DNA of 64,000 nt from Pteria penguin. Taxonomy: Eukaryota; Mollusca; Bivalvia; Pterioida; Pteriidae. A program made the position numbers and the translations under genes. Each line of letters starts with the position of its first letter. The first letter of the stretch is position 1. The DNA is taken from positions 12,296,864-12,360,863 of the forward strand of contig CM068581.1 in NCBI GenBank assembly GCA_035048485.1, given 5' to 3'. The notes beneath the pieces were generated by a model, which was not told the origin of the DNA, made no database searches, and saw nothing but the letters and a program-made list of their open reading frames with translations. This document shows positions 12,429 through 24,904 of this stretch, piece after piece.

Positions 12429-13264
12429 ACATAAGGATAAGCACTCGTTACAAATAACAAGATCATCTGGGCTTAAGCTTATCATTGCCATGGTAAAATT
12501 TCATCTGAGCATATCTTTGAAATGAGAAGACTTTAGGTCATAGTCTTTGTACTGATTGGTAGCATATGAAACAAGCTAAAGTAAATTAGATTTTTATACA
12601 GAAATCTTAAAAATTAAATTGATTGTCTTTTAAACTTTAACCTGACTTCTCATTTCAAAGAGGGTTTTTCTCTTTTCTTTATTATATTGTCTATGTAATA
12701 CACAGGTGTTTGATCCCTTTTCAGAAGAAAGATTAAAACAGCCAGTGGTTAAAGTTTCGAACCCTGTTCTACAGCAAGTTACATTTGTAATTTCTATTGA
12801 AACAGTCTGGTTCATTGCTCATAGTCATACAGTTAATGACAGCAAAAGCCAATCGTTTCAATAGAGATTAATAGCAAATCACTCATCAATATCGAAAGTC
12901 TTATTGGTACAACACATGTAAAGACCTATCCGCTGCTCAGTTTTAACAGTTTTTAAGATTTTGGATTCTGGCTTATCATAGACCTCTTTCCTTTAACTGC
13001 AGAGGGCATAATCATGAACATTCCCTCTACAGCAATCAGAATGACATCAAATATCATTATCATCATGATTATAATGTAATTTACATTAATAAATTTGGAG
13101 AGAACGTTATTCAGTTTGCCATACCAGTGTTACAGCTATGCAGTTAAAGGAAAAAGGTCTACATGTATTTGTACATGTACCTTTAATGGCTTTATTGTTG
13201 AGGTCATTGTTAGCTAGACAGTTGTGTGCATGGCAAGACTAATTAATGTCACTAATCCCCCACC

Positions 13265-13520
13265 ACATCATAGTTTACAGAATTGTTGACCATGACCCAA
13301 AAATGTGTCATGACATTGATCTAAGGTTATATCTGTAAGGTCAAGGTCATAATGCTAATGTCAGTTAAATTCTTATCAGGACCTTCACTTTTTGATGCAT
13401 GCATTGATTTGAATAATGAATTCATATTTCACAGAATTGTTAACCATGGCCTACATGTAAGGATGTGTCATGACATTGGACCAAGGTCATGTCTGGAAGG
13501 TCAAGGACACAGTGCTTATG
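13265..13520 (+). repeat. Tandem duplication of a dispersed repeat unit (about 165 bp)
   Basis: Two diverged copies share 'cacagaattgtt', 'tgtgtcatgacattg' and 'ggtcaagg', at about 13275 and 13430. They are fragments of a dispersed element and have no coding character. Confidence 0.6.
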
Positions 13521-13923
13521 TTTTCCACTTAAGTTTAAGCGATGGGTATATTGATATGCAATTTTAGGCATTTCTATTATTCATTATATGATGTATTGAT
13601 GAACTGAATATTTGGGATGTAACAATATAGTCATACCCTATATAATATATCACGTTACAAAGGCCATGATACAATATACAATACAGGAAGAAGCTCAAAC
13701 AATAAAAAAAAATCTGTAACAATATTTATGATATACATGTACATGTTTCAAACAGAATTAATTATGCCTAAAAGTCAATGCGAAAGTCACCGGTTTTCGC
13801 CGGCAAATTTTGATTCGGGTCGGTATTTTTTTTCCAGAAACGGAACCGGCAGGCCGGTACGAAAATCGAAAGTTTGTCCTTAAATAAAAATATCTTTATT
13901 CTATTTTCTTTATAAACGATTAC

Positions 13924-14113
13924 CTGCAAGAGGTTTTCTATTACAGTTTTGCTTAAAACTACATCCCAGTCTTTTCTGAAATGTTTTTCTCCATTGTTAC
14001 ATCCGGAAGCGTAAAAGCCGATGCCAGTCCGAATATTATCTTGCGATTGCAGTGGTTGGTGAGAGCTAGCACGATTGTCGGTCGCCACAAGAAAGTTTGA
14101 ATGTATTTCAAAC
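13924..14113 (-). CDS. Possible upstream exon of the zinc-finger gene (coding status uncertain)
   Basis: A good donor (TTGCAG|GTAATC) lies at 13923 on the minus strand. The frame before it is open for about 60 codons, ends ..VIENLLQ, and joins in phase 0 to the next exon (..NKLSSWMMDTRN). An acceptor-like TATTTTAG precedes it near 14114. The segment is richer in CG dinucleotides than its surroundings. No in-frame ATG is visible (the nearest candidate start is GTG at 14088), so it could be 5' UTR, or coding with the start further upstream. If it belongs to this gene, the plus-strand frame at 11145 lies in its intron. Confidence 0.35.
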
Positions 14114-14650
14114 TAAAATATGTCAAGGGGCAGTGTCAGGGGGGAAGAGGAAGGCTAGTGCCAATATAAGTGATTATCTCACGGGGAAAAGGCTATGAAA
14201 TATGTTAACCATGTTTTCACAAGATGAATAAATTCAATTTCAAATCTGTCAAGTTCTGTTTTATTATTAAAATGAGTTGGATATATCATAATTGACATCA
14301 AGATCACACAAAATTTGACGGTCTGGTAAAATGGCTCCAGGTTTGGTAAAATTTCTACTTTCACCAGACCTGTGGTCCCGTAAAAAATTAAAATTTTCGT
14401 GTAGACTGGCTTAAGAATCTAAATAGACTATCAAATTTGTTTCTTTTCAGTTTTTGTGCCTTTTTTGACTCATTTCTATTATAAACTGTTAAATGCTGTA
14501 GGGTTGTTTTTTTTTTTTTCTCAAAAACTATTTTTGGATACTTCATCAGTTCATGAAACCAGTGCAATAAATCATACACTTGGTTTTTTGACTTTAGAAG
14601 TGTATCATGATACATATCATATCATATCATTCAAATATTATGATACATAC

Positions 14651-14755
14651 AATTAACATACAGGTAATTGGAGAGCTTGATAGCTCAGGTAAATGTCCAC
14701 TCCTACTGTCCACTGTGGACAGTGGGTATTCAAAGTTCCATCTGGACTGTACAGT
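14651..14755 (+). repeat. Dispersed palindromic repeat, copy A
   Basis: The segment includes 'attaacatacaggtaattgg', 'aaatgtccactcctactgtc' and the short palindrome CCACTGTGG. It matches 15870-15993 in opposite orientation, so both are copies of one short element. Confidence 0.7.
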
Positions 14756-15706
14756 ATCATATCATAAGAAGCTTTCTTATAATATAACTATGAAGAAAAA
14801 ACTGGGGAACTGTTTTCAGATTGAATTTAAATGGTATGCCTTTCTTGTAGATGTATGTAATCATTTATCATGTTATTTAAAATCATTGACTTTTACATCT
14901 TTTGTGTAGATCGTTTTATCACGTTTGGGAGGGAGGACTATGTATCAGCCAACAAATGTATCTCGTCATTTTCTAGTTCTAGATTTTGAGCACTTGCACT
15001 TTAAGTTTAACATTTTGTTTGAAAAAGCTTACTGTGAATGGTTTTATATTCATCAGTACCAATTTTCGTCAATTCAAGAAAAAAGAGAATTTTGTCAGTA
15101 CTGAAATTCGTCATCTAGGAGGTTTAGAAAGATAAAAAATTAAACTACAAACATATTTTGACATCCGAATTAGAAACTCATTTCTATAATTTAATCTTCT
15201 GATGTAATCAGCGATTAAATGATAATGTTATGCAAGCCTTTTCATTGTTAACTAACTGTGATTACCATATAGACACTGACTCAACCTTTTTAGGCTAATT
15301 GTATTTCACACTTGGTGTTTTTGTGAATGGTGATTACTTTTCAGTTTTCTTTTTTTTTTTCTCTGGATTTTCAATGATTTTAGACTTTTTGAAGTGTTTT
15401 AAATAGTGAACTTATTTTCATATGTATACTCTTGTCAATTATGCTTTAATACCTGTCCCCTACTGTCATTTTACGATAATAGTAAATGAATTAAGTTAAC
15501 CTGATATCATCCAGTTGAACTTTATATTTGTCAGTACTTAATTCCGTCATTGAAGGGGTTTGACGAAAACAATGAAAATTGGTACCTGACAAAATAAAAG
15601 GCATTCACAGTTTGTGAAAACCATTGGTTGATCCCCTTGAATTTTTGTTTAACTTCATACATGTAGTCCAGAGATTGGATTTGGCATCCATCAATGTATC
15701 TCTTTT

Positions 15707-16726
15707 TATACGCCCCCATAAAAATGTGGGCATATTATGCTATATTAATAGATGTCATCCTTCTATCCCACCTATTGTGTCTTTGCAACTCCTCCTAAAC
15801 CCTTGGGGGATTTGATGAAACTTGGTACAGTGAAAGAAAACTATATGTACATGTGTAACGTACACTACATTCCAGGTGGAACTTTGAATGCCCACTGTCC
15901 ACAGTGGGCAGTCCACCTGAAGTTTCAGTGGACATTAGGAGTGGACATTCACCTGAACTATCAAGCTGTCCACTTACCTGTATGTTAATTCTAACTGGCT
16001 CTTAGTTAATGAGTCTTACAAGAATGTCCTCTGTGTCCAGTGGACATTTTTAATGCCCACTCTAAAAATGCCCACTGTGACCCATGGGCAAATTAAGTTC
16101 CACCTGGACTGTACTGTAAATGTAGATATTGAAAGGGAAATGGTGTCCAAACACATTTACAGGAGTTATGGCCCTTGGACTTAGATTTTCTCAAAATACC
16201 TTGTCTTCAGACTTGGCAACTCTTCCTAAACTCTGTGGGGGATTTTGATGAAACTTGGTACTAAGAAAGAACAGTTACACCTTATGAAGATGCGCAGATT
16301 AGAAGAGGAATGCTGTCCAAACAAATTACAAGAGTTATGGCTCTCAGACTTAGAGTTTCTTAGATTTACTTGTTTCATAACTCCTCCTAAAATTTGTGGT
16401 GGATTTTGATGAAACGGAGTACACAGAAAATACGAAGCTGTGCATATTGGAAGGGGAATGTTGTCAAAAAAAATTTAAAGAAGTTATGACCCTTACACTT
16501 AAATATTTCTATGCAAAAAATAACTTGTCTTTGCAACTCCTCCTAAACTTCTTTATATGTAGATGTGCATATTGGAAGGGGAATGTTGTCCAAAAAATTT
16601 GCAAGAGTTATTATCCTTGGACTTAGATTTTTCTATGCAAAATACTTTTTCTGTGCAAAATAGAAGGATAATGCTGTCCAAAAATTTTGCTGGAGTTATG
16701 ACCCTTAGACTTAGATTTTTTTTTGT
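15707..16726 (+). mobile_element. Dispersed repeat with hairpin head and tandem internal units
   Basis: It opens with an imperfect hairpin (ACGCCCCCATA ... TGTGGGCATAT), then repeats a unit of roughly 140-200 bp at least five times. Shared words are 'actcctcctaaac', 'gatgaaac', 'ggaatgctgtccaaa' and 'gttatgacccttagactta'. No protein is coded. It is interrupted or flanked by the short palindromic repeat at 15870-15993. The layout resembles the elements at 2124, 32970 and 45291. Confidence 0.65.
15870..15993 (-). repeat. Dispersed palindromic repeat, copy B
   Basis: Reverse complement of copy A, with an extra internal block ('aagtttcagtggac'). A diverged partial third copy, 'gcccactgtgacccatgggc', follows near 16069-16115. 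It lies inside or next to the larger repeat that starts at about 15707. Confidence 0.7.
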
Positions 16727-18020
16727 GGATTTAGAGGAATAGAATGCCTTCGGTTTGGATCCTTTTTACCAGTAGTTTGTAAAACGGACTCCTCTTTGAC
16801 TATTCGTTTCATTCAGTTAGCCAAAGTGATGACAGTTGTCTTTTAGAAGTTTTTAAAACTTATTTCCTGTCATTTTGAAAATAAGAAATGGCATAACATT
16901 TGTAATCCAGTTTATTAAAAATTCTGGACATATATATGACAATAAAGTTTCAGATTTATGTGACCTTTGGTTTATATTTCCAGCAGTTTGTATTCTTTGT
17001 GCGTGGATCATGTAATGCATGTTGCTTGTTACCTATCTATTCACCTACAAGTTTTAGTATTAAGAATGACAATGAAATACGTCGAAAATAAGATTGACAC
17101 ACACGATCTGCAATGGAAGGAAAGGGTTCAAACTTCTTCAAAACCTATAGTATGGATCCTCAAGGGACAGACAGTGTTTTAAAGAGTATAGGAATCGTTT
17201 AAAATATTCAGAATATTTAAAATGCTATTCCTTTTGGAATAGAGGAAGCAATACAAGCTTACATTTTTAAAATATTGTTGTTATTGCTGCTTTGACTTCA
17301 ACATATGTTAGTTTGTGTGTTTGATGTAAAATCATCATGTTAAGTCAGGCAGTCAACGGGTCCATCTGGCATCTAAATTTTGTATGTGAACGTTTGTAAA
17401 GTGAGATCTTGTCTCATGCTGACCGTGTTTGATGTGTGTTGTCACCTTTTGTCATGGTGTCACTGACAAACAGGGGAGGGTGAAATCAAGGTGGCTAATG
17501 TAAATAGCCCAGCGGTATCAATTACACAGCTGCCTATCCAAAATAGAGGAGAGTGTAAAAAGCTCCAAGAACACTCAGAGTGTATGTTTATTTATCAAAC
17601 TTGAATACTCCACATAAATATGGTTTATTTCTATCCTTGTCAATCTTTTTGTATGGTTTGCATAGGTCATTACTTAGAAATCATCAAGAAATTGACAGTA
17701 TAAACGCCACAAGGATTGTGGCCTAATAAAGGTTAACAGTTGGCAGTTGCTAGGGACAAACGTCGTATATATACCAGGCGGTAAATAACTAATGTATTTC
17801 TTACAATAATATTCTTCGAATTCAAGAATAAATTTCTAGATTTATACCGCAAACAAACATAATAGTTATATTGATATTCTTTAAAGTAGTTTTTATCGTC
17901 ACTGAATCTATTATCTAGTATAAAATTGCTTTGACCTCATTTATAAAGATCAGATTTATCTCATTGAAATCTAGAATTGACTGTTCACATCAATCTTATT
18001 TGAGATGTGCGGTCATCAGC
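16727..18020. other. Non-coding stretch, nothing recognised
   Basis: AT-rich unique-looking sequence with no supported exon, repeat or RNA gene. Confidence 0.4.
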
Positions 18021-18116
18021 ATGGCGTCCTCGCCGTCCTGTATCAATTCTATCTTGATCATTGCTATAATCCTGTTTTATGTCGCACGTAGACGCCACCC
18101 TCCTTATTATCATTAG
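18021..18116 (+). CDS. Candidate 31-aa membrane micropeptide
   Basis: ATG at 18021 has a good context (AGCATGG), and the frame ends at TAG 18114-18116. The peptide starts MASSPSCINS, continues with a hydrophobic stretch (ILIIAIILFYV), then a basic tail (ARRRHPPYYH). This is the layout of a single-pass membrane micropeptide with the positive end inside. The segment is richer in CG than its surroundings. A frame this short can arise by chance, and no splice partner or transcript signal is certain. Confidence 0.25.
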   Translation: MASSPSCINSILIIAIILFYVARRRHPPYYH

Positions 18117-19487
18117 TGTTAACGCTCGGTTGTTGGATTGCACCTGTTTGGAGATACAATCCGTTAGAAGTAGAAATAGACACACATGTTAATGTTATTC
18201 ATAATATGATATCGTGTACAAATAACATTTACCAAACACAAACCTTAATCGTTAACATTGTTAATGGAGCTCCCGGGAATACATTACTTGCCAAATCTTT
18301 GATTCATTTTAGAAACAAAGATAGTTGAAAAGTATAGTATGTATTGGATTTATTTTCCGGTTACTTATAGTATTAGAAGTCTAGACCTACTTTCATTACG
18401 GTTTATGTCATTATTTGCGGTTATACTCCATGATATATAAAAGGAAAAATATTGTAATGTCTGCAGTAGGGTAAAATAATTTTCTCTTTGTATTTCAGCG
18501 TAGCAACACTTTTTTCATATTTGAAAATTTGATGTATGGACGAATAGTATCAAATTCCTTTGTATTTTAATTAAGCTAACGTGGCCGCTTTATCGATGAT
18601 CTGCAATCAGTTTCTCTAAACAGTCTTTAGATTATCTCGGTGACGTTGAATTTAAAAAAGGGTGAGGTGAAATTGACTCCAGTTGATTCCCTTTGATACT
18701 TGTATCTTTATTACCCATTATTGGTGTGCTGAACAAGTTACATATCAGAGACATATATACACATATATGTCTCTGTACATTTCAAGTGTGGATGCAGTTA
18801 ACATGCATAGATCTATGAATTTTCTTGACTGTTTAGCAATATCTGTTTTTATAAAAGTAAAAGAGAAAACTGAAGACATATGACAAAGTTGTGTGACAAA
18901 AATCACCAAGGACATGCACACAAAACATGATAATAGTACAATATACACTGAAAAACGACAATACAAAAATATTCGATTGTGCTGCGGTTACGATACCGAC
19001 GGTCAATTGCAGTAACAAACGTCATTCAATTGGTGTGGTTAACCGGTTTACGGGCGCCCACCTTCCCACTCACCGCAAAAGCAACACAATCAAAGGACAT
19101 ATTTAAAAAAAATTATAAATAATCCTCCGTAAAGAGAACAAGGAACAACAGGTTTCTCAAGAAGAGAGGTCATAAAGATTTTATTACACGCGAAAAGTTT
19201 ATAAAAAAAATATGTTGATATCAAAAATATGTAAGGCGACATCAACGTAAGTAAACCGTGCTTTGCCTGTCTGTAAGCCGAGCTCAGATCCTTGATCAAT
19301 AGGAGTCCCGACTAACAGTCAGAGGAGACGAGGATCAGGACCTTGTTTCCTCTGAAAATGTTTGGACAATGCCCGTCATAGAGTCCCTACCGCCCTATTA
19401 GTCAGTGTGCAACACTCAAGCAAAAGTCTGCATTGTGTTGTAGAGGGTCCCAATACAAGAACTATGGTCTTAGCGATGATCTCGGGG
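18117..19487. other. Non-coding stretch, nothing firm
   Basis: No supported exon. Short palindromic 'agagacatatatacacatat' sequence occurs near 18748. Confidence 0.4.
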
Positions 19488-21027
19488 TCATACTGTCGAT
19501 GTCGAAGGGCGGAGGCGTTTAATAATTTTAGAACCCGCAGATATAAAAGTATCGGAACTTTTGACTCTCCTTAGTTTGTACACTAGATCACCATAGAAAT
19601 TGGTATGGGATATTACTCTGGATACGTATTGTTGAAAAGTCACATTTCCAAATTTAGATAAAATGTCTGAATAAGATCTGTAAGATTTACCACAAGTGTT
19701 TCTAAGCTTTTGATATCTATGACCCTGAGTAAGAAGTTTAATAGTAATCTGAGATTTTTTTTGCGTGAAAATCCAAAACTTTAGTGCAGGCTCTAGCGAA
19801 TCGAACCAATTGACTAATATATACATATGATGGGAGTCTGGGGACATCACCATCTAGATAAAGGAAATTTACAATAAGAAATCAAAAGTGGTCACGTTTA
19901 TCATACATGTTGGTATGAATATTGTTGTTAACAATTTTAATACTAAAAGAAATAACACAAACACTCTTTGCCGCAAATTTTAGGCCTCCTGGCCTTTATC
20001 AAGCAATTGTTAGAAAAGTACAGAAGAACAGTGTAACATCCATCTTTACATGTGTAATATAAACAAGCTTCTCTTTGTGTTGTTTCTTTTAGTGTATTTT
20101 ACTTCCCTTTGGAGGACTACTTATTCTAACAATTTTAATATTTAAGTCCAAAAATGGTGTTTCCTGGTCGGAACTATTAGCTTTGTTTAAATGAAGTTCA
20201 GATGGATAAGTGTCAGTAATATAGTTTTCAAACTCCGGGTTATCGATAACTAAAATATCATCAAGATATCTAGAGGTGTCATTGAACTTATTAGTAAGGT
20301 CGAAACGTTTAGAGGTTTTAATAGAATGCATAAAGTCTCTCTCATAACAGTACAAAAATAAATCCGCTATAAGGGGAGCGCAGTTAGTGCCAATAGGAAT
20401 CCCAGTAATCTGTTGATAAATCTTGCCATTAAATTGTACATAAATATTATCCATCAAAAATGTGATGGTATTACACAACTCAGTACAAGTCCAGTATTTA
20501 TAATTATCATATTGTTTGTTAGAGAAAAATCCAGATGTAACAGAAGTACAGAGGTATGATTTAGACTCTCTGTTGAAACATCAGCGTATGACAAACAACA
20601 ATTTGGTTTTTAGTAAGTCATGAGGTAGAGAGGTATATAGTGTCGAAAAATCAAAAGTAGAAACGTTATTTGCCTTAAAATTTTTCAAACGGAATTTTTC
20701 AATGACTTCATTAGAATATTTGATAGACCAAAAGTAATTGATGTTACTATTGCTGAAGACAATATTGCAGTACTTGATAACATGGACTTTACCTGCAGTA
20801 AGAGCGTAGGTAATATGTTTAGAAAGCACTGTTCTAGAGCAATGGCTAGAATTTGATATAAAACGTGACTTATATGGATTTTTGTGTAATTTAGGAAGCC
20901 AATACATAGTTGGAAGATCGTTCTTATCAATGCTTAAATTGAAGTGACACATAGCTTTACAATGGTCGGATAGGATCTTGTCTTTAAACAATGGGATTTC
21001 AACATACATAGACAATATCAGATACAC
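19488..21027 (-). pseudogene. Broken Penelope-like reverse transcriptase
   Basis: Three minus-strand blocks in order form one degraded retroelement protein. Block 1 (21027-20581) has the finger region WLPKLHKNPYKSRF and motif A in FDFSTLYTSLPHDLL. Block 2 (20478-20089) has GIPIGTNCAPLIADLF, the catalytic YLDD (RYLDDILVI) and FLDLNIKIV. Block 3 (19853-19488) has a C-terminal tail LLTQGHRYQKLRN ... FYGDLVYKLRRVK. A frameshift and stop separate blocks 1 and 2, and a foreign segment separates blocks 2 and 3, so it is dead. The LYTSLPH and PKLHK words suggest Penelope-like rather than LINE type. I see no GIY-YIG endonuclease. Confidence 0.8.
19922..20062 (-). repeat. Element-end segment with a hammerhead-like hairpin
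   Basis: On the minus strand it reads TTGATAA, then the stem AGGCC-AGGA-GGCCT, then AAAATTTGCGGCAAAGAG. The same segment recurs at 53946-54075 on the plus strand. It lies between two parts of the reverse transcriptase, and one copy is joined to an inverted piece of the coding region, as expected for rearranged Penelope-like pseudo-LTRs. The UGA-stem-GAA order resembles a hammerhead ribozyme core, but core bases differ from consensus. Confidence 0.5.
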
Positions 21028-21203
21028 ATAAATTCATACAAGCAAAGATAGTAAGAAACTAACCCACCAAAGAGTTATTTGGCTGTTAGTTTGACTACAC
21101 ATTTAATCATTCATCACTATCATTGTTATTTTGTTTCCCTTGTACATCAAAGGATACATAAAACTGGAAATTATATATACACTGTCCATGTTGGCAAAAT
21201 TTC

Positions 21204-24200
21204 GTACATTGTTCCTGACCATCATTGCCACTCTGCATTGTTTGTGACCACCACTGCCACCGTGCATTGATTCTGACTGCCGTTGCCATTGTGCGTTGTT
21301 TTTGACCACCATTGCCGTCGTGCATTGTTTCTGACCACCATTGCCATTGTTCATTGTGTCTGACCACCATTGACATTGTACATTGTTTCTGATCACCAAT
21401 GCCATCGTGCATTGTTTCTGATCACCATTGCCAGCGTGCATTGTTTCCGATCACCATTGGCGACATGCTTTATTTCCTACCACCTTTGCCATTATACATT
21501 GTGTTTGACCACCATTAGCACAGTGTATTGTTTATGGCCACCATTGCCATTGTACATTGTGTCTGACCACCATTGCCACCGTGCATTGTTTCTGATCACC
21601 ATTGCAGCCATGCATTGTTTCCTTCCTCCATTGTCACCGTGCATTGTGTCTGACTACCATTGTCACTGTACATTGTCTCTGACCACCATTGCCATTGTAC
21701 ATTGTGTCTGACCACCATTGCCACAGTGCATTGTGTCTGACTACCATTATCACCGTGCATTGTGTCTGACTGCCATTGTCACCGTGCATTGTTTGTGACT
21801 GCCATTGTCACCGTGCATTGTGTCTTACCATCATTGCCACTCTGCATTTTTTGTGACCACCACTGCCACCGTGCATTGATTCTGACTGCCGTTGCCATTG
21901 TGCATTGTGTCTAACGACCATTGTGGCTGTGCATTGTTTTTGACCACCATTGCCGCCGTGCATTGTTTCTGACCACCATTGACATTGTTCATTGCGTCTG
22001 ACCACCATTGACATTGTACATTGTTTCTGATCACCATTGCCATCGTGCATTGTTTCTGATCACCATTGCCAGCGTGCATTGTTTCCGATCACCATTGGCG
22101 ACATGCATTATTTCCTACCACCTTTGCCATTATACATTGTGTTTTGACCACCATTAGCACAGTGTATTGTTTATGACCACCATTGCCATTGTATATTGTG
22201 TCTGACCACCATTGCCACTGTGCATTGTTTCTTATCACCATTGCAGCCATGCATTGTTTCCTTCCACCATTGTCACCGTGCTTTGTGTCTGACCACCATT
22301 GTCACTGTACATTGTCTCTGACCACCATTGCCATTGTACATTGTTTCTGATCACCATTGCCATCGTGCATTGTTTCTGATCACCATTGCCATCGTGCATT
22401 GTTTCTGATCACCATTGCCAGCGTGCATTGTTTCCGATCACCATTGGCGACATGCATTATTTCCTACCACCTTTGCCATTATACATTGTGTTTTGACCAC
22501 CATTAGCACAGTGTATTGTTTATGACCACCATTGCCATTGTATATTGTGTCTGACCACCATTGCCACTGTGCATTGTTTTTTATCACCATTGCAGCCATG
22601 CATTGTTTCCTTCCACCATTGTCACCGTGCATTGTGTCTGACCACCATTGTCTCTGTACATTGTCTCTGACCACCATTGCCATTGTACATTGTATCTGAC
22701 CACCATTGCCACAGTGCATTGTGTCTGACTACCATTGTCACCGTACATTGTGTCTGACTACCATTGTCACCGTGCATTGTGTCCTACTGACTGCCATTGT
22801 CACCGTGCATTGTATTGTCACCGTGCATTGTGTCTGACTGCCATTGTCACCGTGCATTGTGTCTTACCATCATTGCCACTCTGCATTTTTTGTGACCACC
22901 ACTGCCACCGTGCATTGATTCTGACTGCCGTTGCCATTGTGCATTGTGTCTAACGACCATTGTGGCTGTGCATTGTTTTTGACCACCATTGCCGCCGTGC
23001 ATTGTTTCTGACCACCATTGACATTGTACATTGTTTCTGATCACCATTGCCATCGTGCATTGTTTCTGATCACCATTGCCAGCGTGCATTGTTTCCGATC
23101 ACCATTGGCGACATGCATTATTTCCTACACCTTTGCCATTATACATTGTGTTTTGACCACCATTAGCACAGTGTATTGTTTATGACCACCATTGCCATTG
23201 TATATTGTGTCTGACCACCATTGCCACTGTGCATTGTTTTTTATCACCATTGCAGCCATGCATTGTTTCCTTCCACCATTGTCACCGTGCATTGTGTCTG
23301 ACCACCATTGTCTCTGTACATTGTCTCTGACCACCATTGCCATTGTACATTGTATCTGACCACCATTGCCACAGTGCATTGTGTCTGACTACCATTGTCA
23401 CCGTACATTGTGTCTGACTACCATTGTCACCGTGCATTGTGTCTGACTGCCATTGTCACCGTGCATTGTATTGTCACCGTGCATTGTGTCTGACTGCCAT
23501 TGTCACCGTGCATTGTGTCTTACCATCATTGCCACTCTGCATTTTTTGTGACCACCACTGCCACCGTGCATTGATTCTGACTGCCGTTGCCATTGTGCAT
23601 TGTGTCTAACGACCATTGTGGCTGTGCATTGTTTTTGACCACCATTGCCGCCGTGCATTGTTTCTGACCACCATTGACATTGTACATTGTTTCTGATCAC
23701 CATTGCCATCGTGCATTGTTTCTGATCACCATTGCCAGCGTGCATTGTTTCCGATCACCATTGGCGACATGCATTATTTCCTACCACCTTTGCCATTATA
23801 CATTGTGTTTTGACCACCATTAGCACAGTATATTGTTTATGACCACCATTGCCATTGTATATTGTGTCTGACCACCATTGCCACTGTGCATTGTTTCTTA
23901 TCACCATTGCAGCCATGCATTGTTTCCTTCCACCATTGTCACCGTGCATTGTGTCTGACCACCATTGTCTCTGTACATTGTCTCTGACCACCATTGCCAT
24001 TGAACATTGTATCTGACCACCATTGTCACCATGCATTGTGTCTGACTACCATTATCACCGTGCATTGTTCCTGACCATCATTGCCACTCTGCATTGTGTC
24101 TGACTACCATTGTCACCGTGCATTGTTCCTGACCATCATTGCCACTCTGCATTGTTTGTGACCACCACTGCCACCGTGCATTGATTCTGACTGCCGTTGC

Positions 24201-24850
24201 CATTGTGCATTGTGTTTAACGACCATTGTGGCCGTGCATTGTTTCTGACCACCATTGCCGCCGTGCATTGTTTCTGACCACCATTGACATTGTTCATTGA
24301 GTCTGACCACCATTGACATTGTACATTGTTTCTGATCACCATTGCCATCGTGCATTGTTTCTGATAACCATTGCCAGCGTGCATTGTTTCCGACCACCAT
24401 TGGCGACATGCATTATTTCCTACCACCTTTGCCATTATACATTGTGTTTGACCACCATTAGCACAGTGTATTGTTTATGACCACCATTGCCATTGTACAT
24501 TGTGTCTGACCACCATTGCCACCGTGCATTGTTTCTGATAACCATTGCATCCATGCATTGTTTCCTTCCACCATTGTCACCGTACATTGTGTCTGACCAC
24601 CATTGTCACTGTACATTGTCTCTGACTACCATTGTCACCGTGCATTGTGTCTGACTACCATTGTCACCGTACATTGTGTCTGACTACCATTGTCACCGTA
24701 CATTCATTGTGTCTGACTACCATTGTCACCGTACATTCATTGTGTCTGACTACCATTGTCACCGTACATTGTGTCTGACTGCCATTGTCACCGTGCATTG
24801 TGTGTGACTACCATTGCCATCGTATATTGTCTGACCACCATTGTCACCCC
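21204..24850. repeat. Satellite of 29-bp monomers with higher-order structure
   Basis: A 3.6-kb array of a 29-bp unit (GTGCATTGTGTCTGACCACC plus ATTGCCACC, with variants). A rare variant containing 'ggcgacatgc' recurs at 21459, 22097, 22446, 23107, 23763 and 24402. The spacings are 638, 349, 661, 656 and 639, so the array is built of blocks of about 22 monomers with one 12-monomer block. Long reading frames on both strands are by-products of the 29-bp period (87 bp is three units) and are not genes. Confidence 0.95.
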
Positions 24851-24904
24851 TACCATCATATGTTTGCGTATGTTGTCATTTTCTGTGAAAATTAAACTGA
24901 ATCG

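Noticed and set aside
21103..24435. Many long frames on both strands in the satellite (words such as MHDGNGDQKQC or CHRALCLT)
   Set aside because: They follow from the 29-bp period, which returns to frame every 87 bp. Frames shift with every indel and appear on both strands.
21204..24850. Regular short repeats with spacer-like variation, reminiscent of a CRISPR array
   Set aside because: The units are contiguous with no unique spacers, the genome is animal, and no cas-like gene is present.
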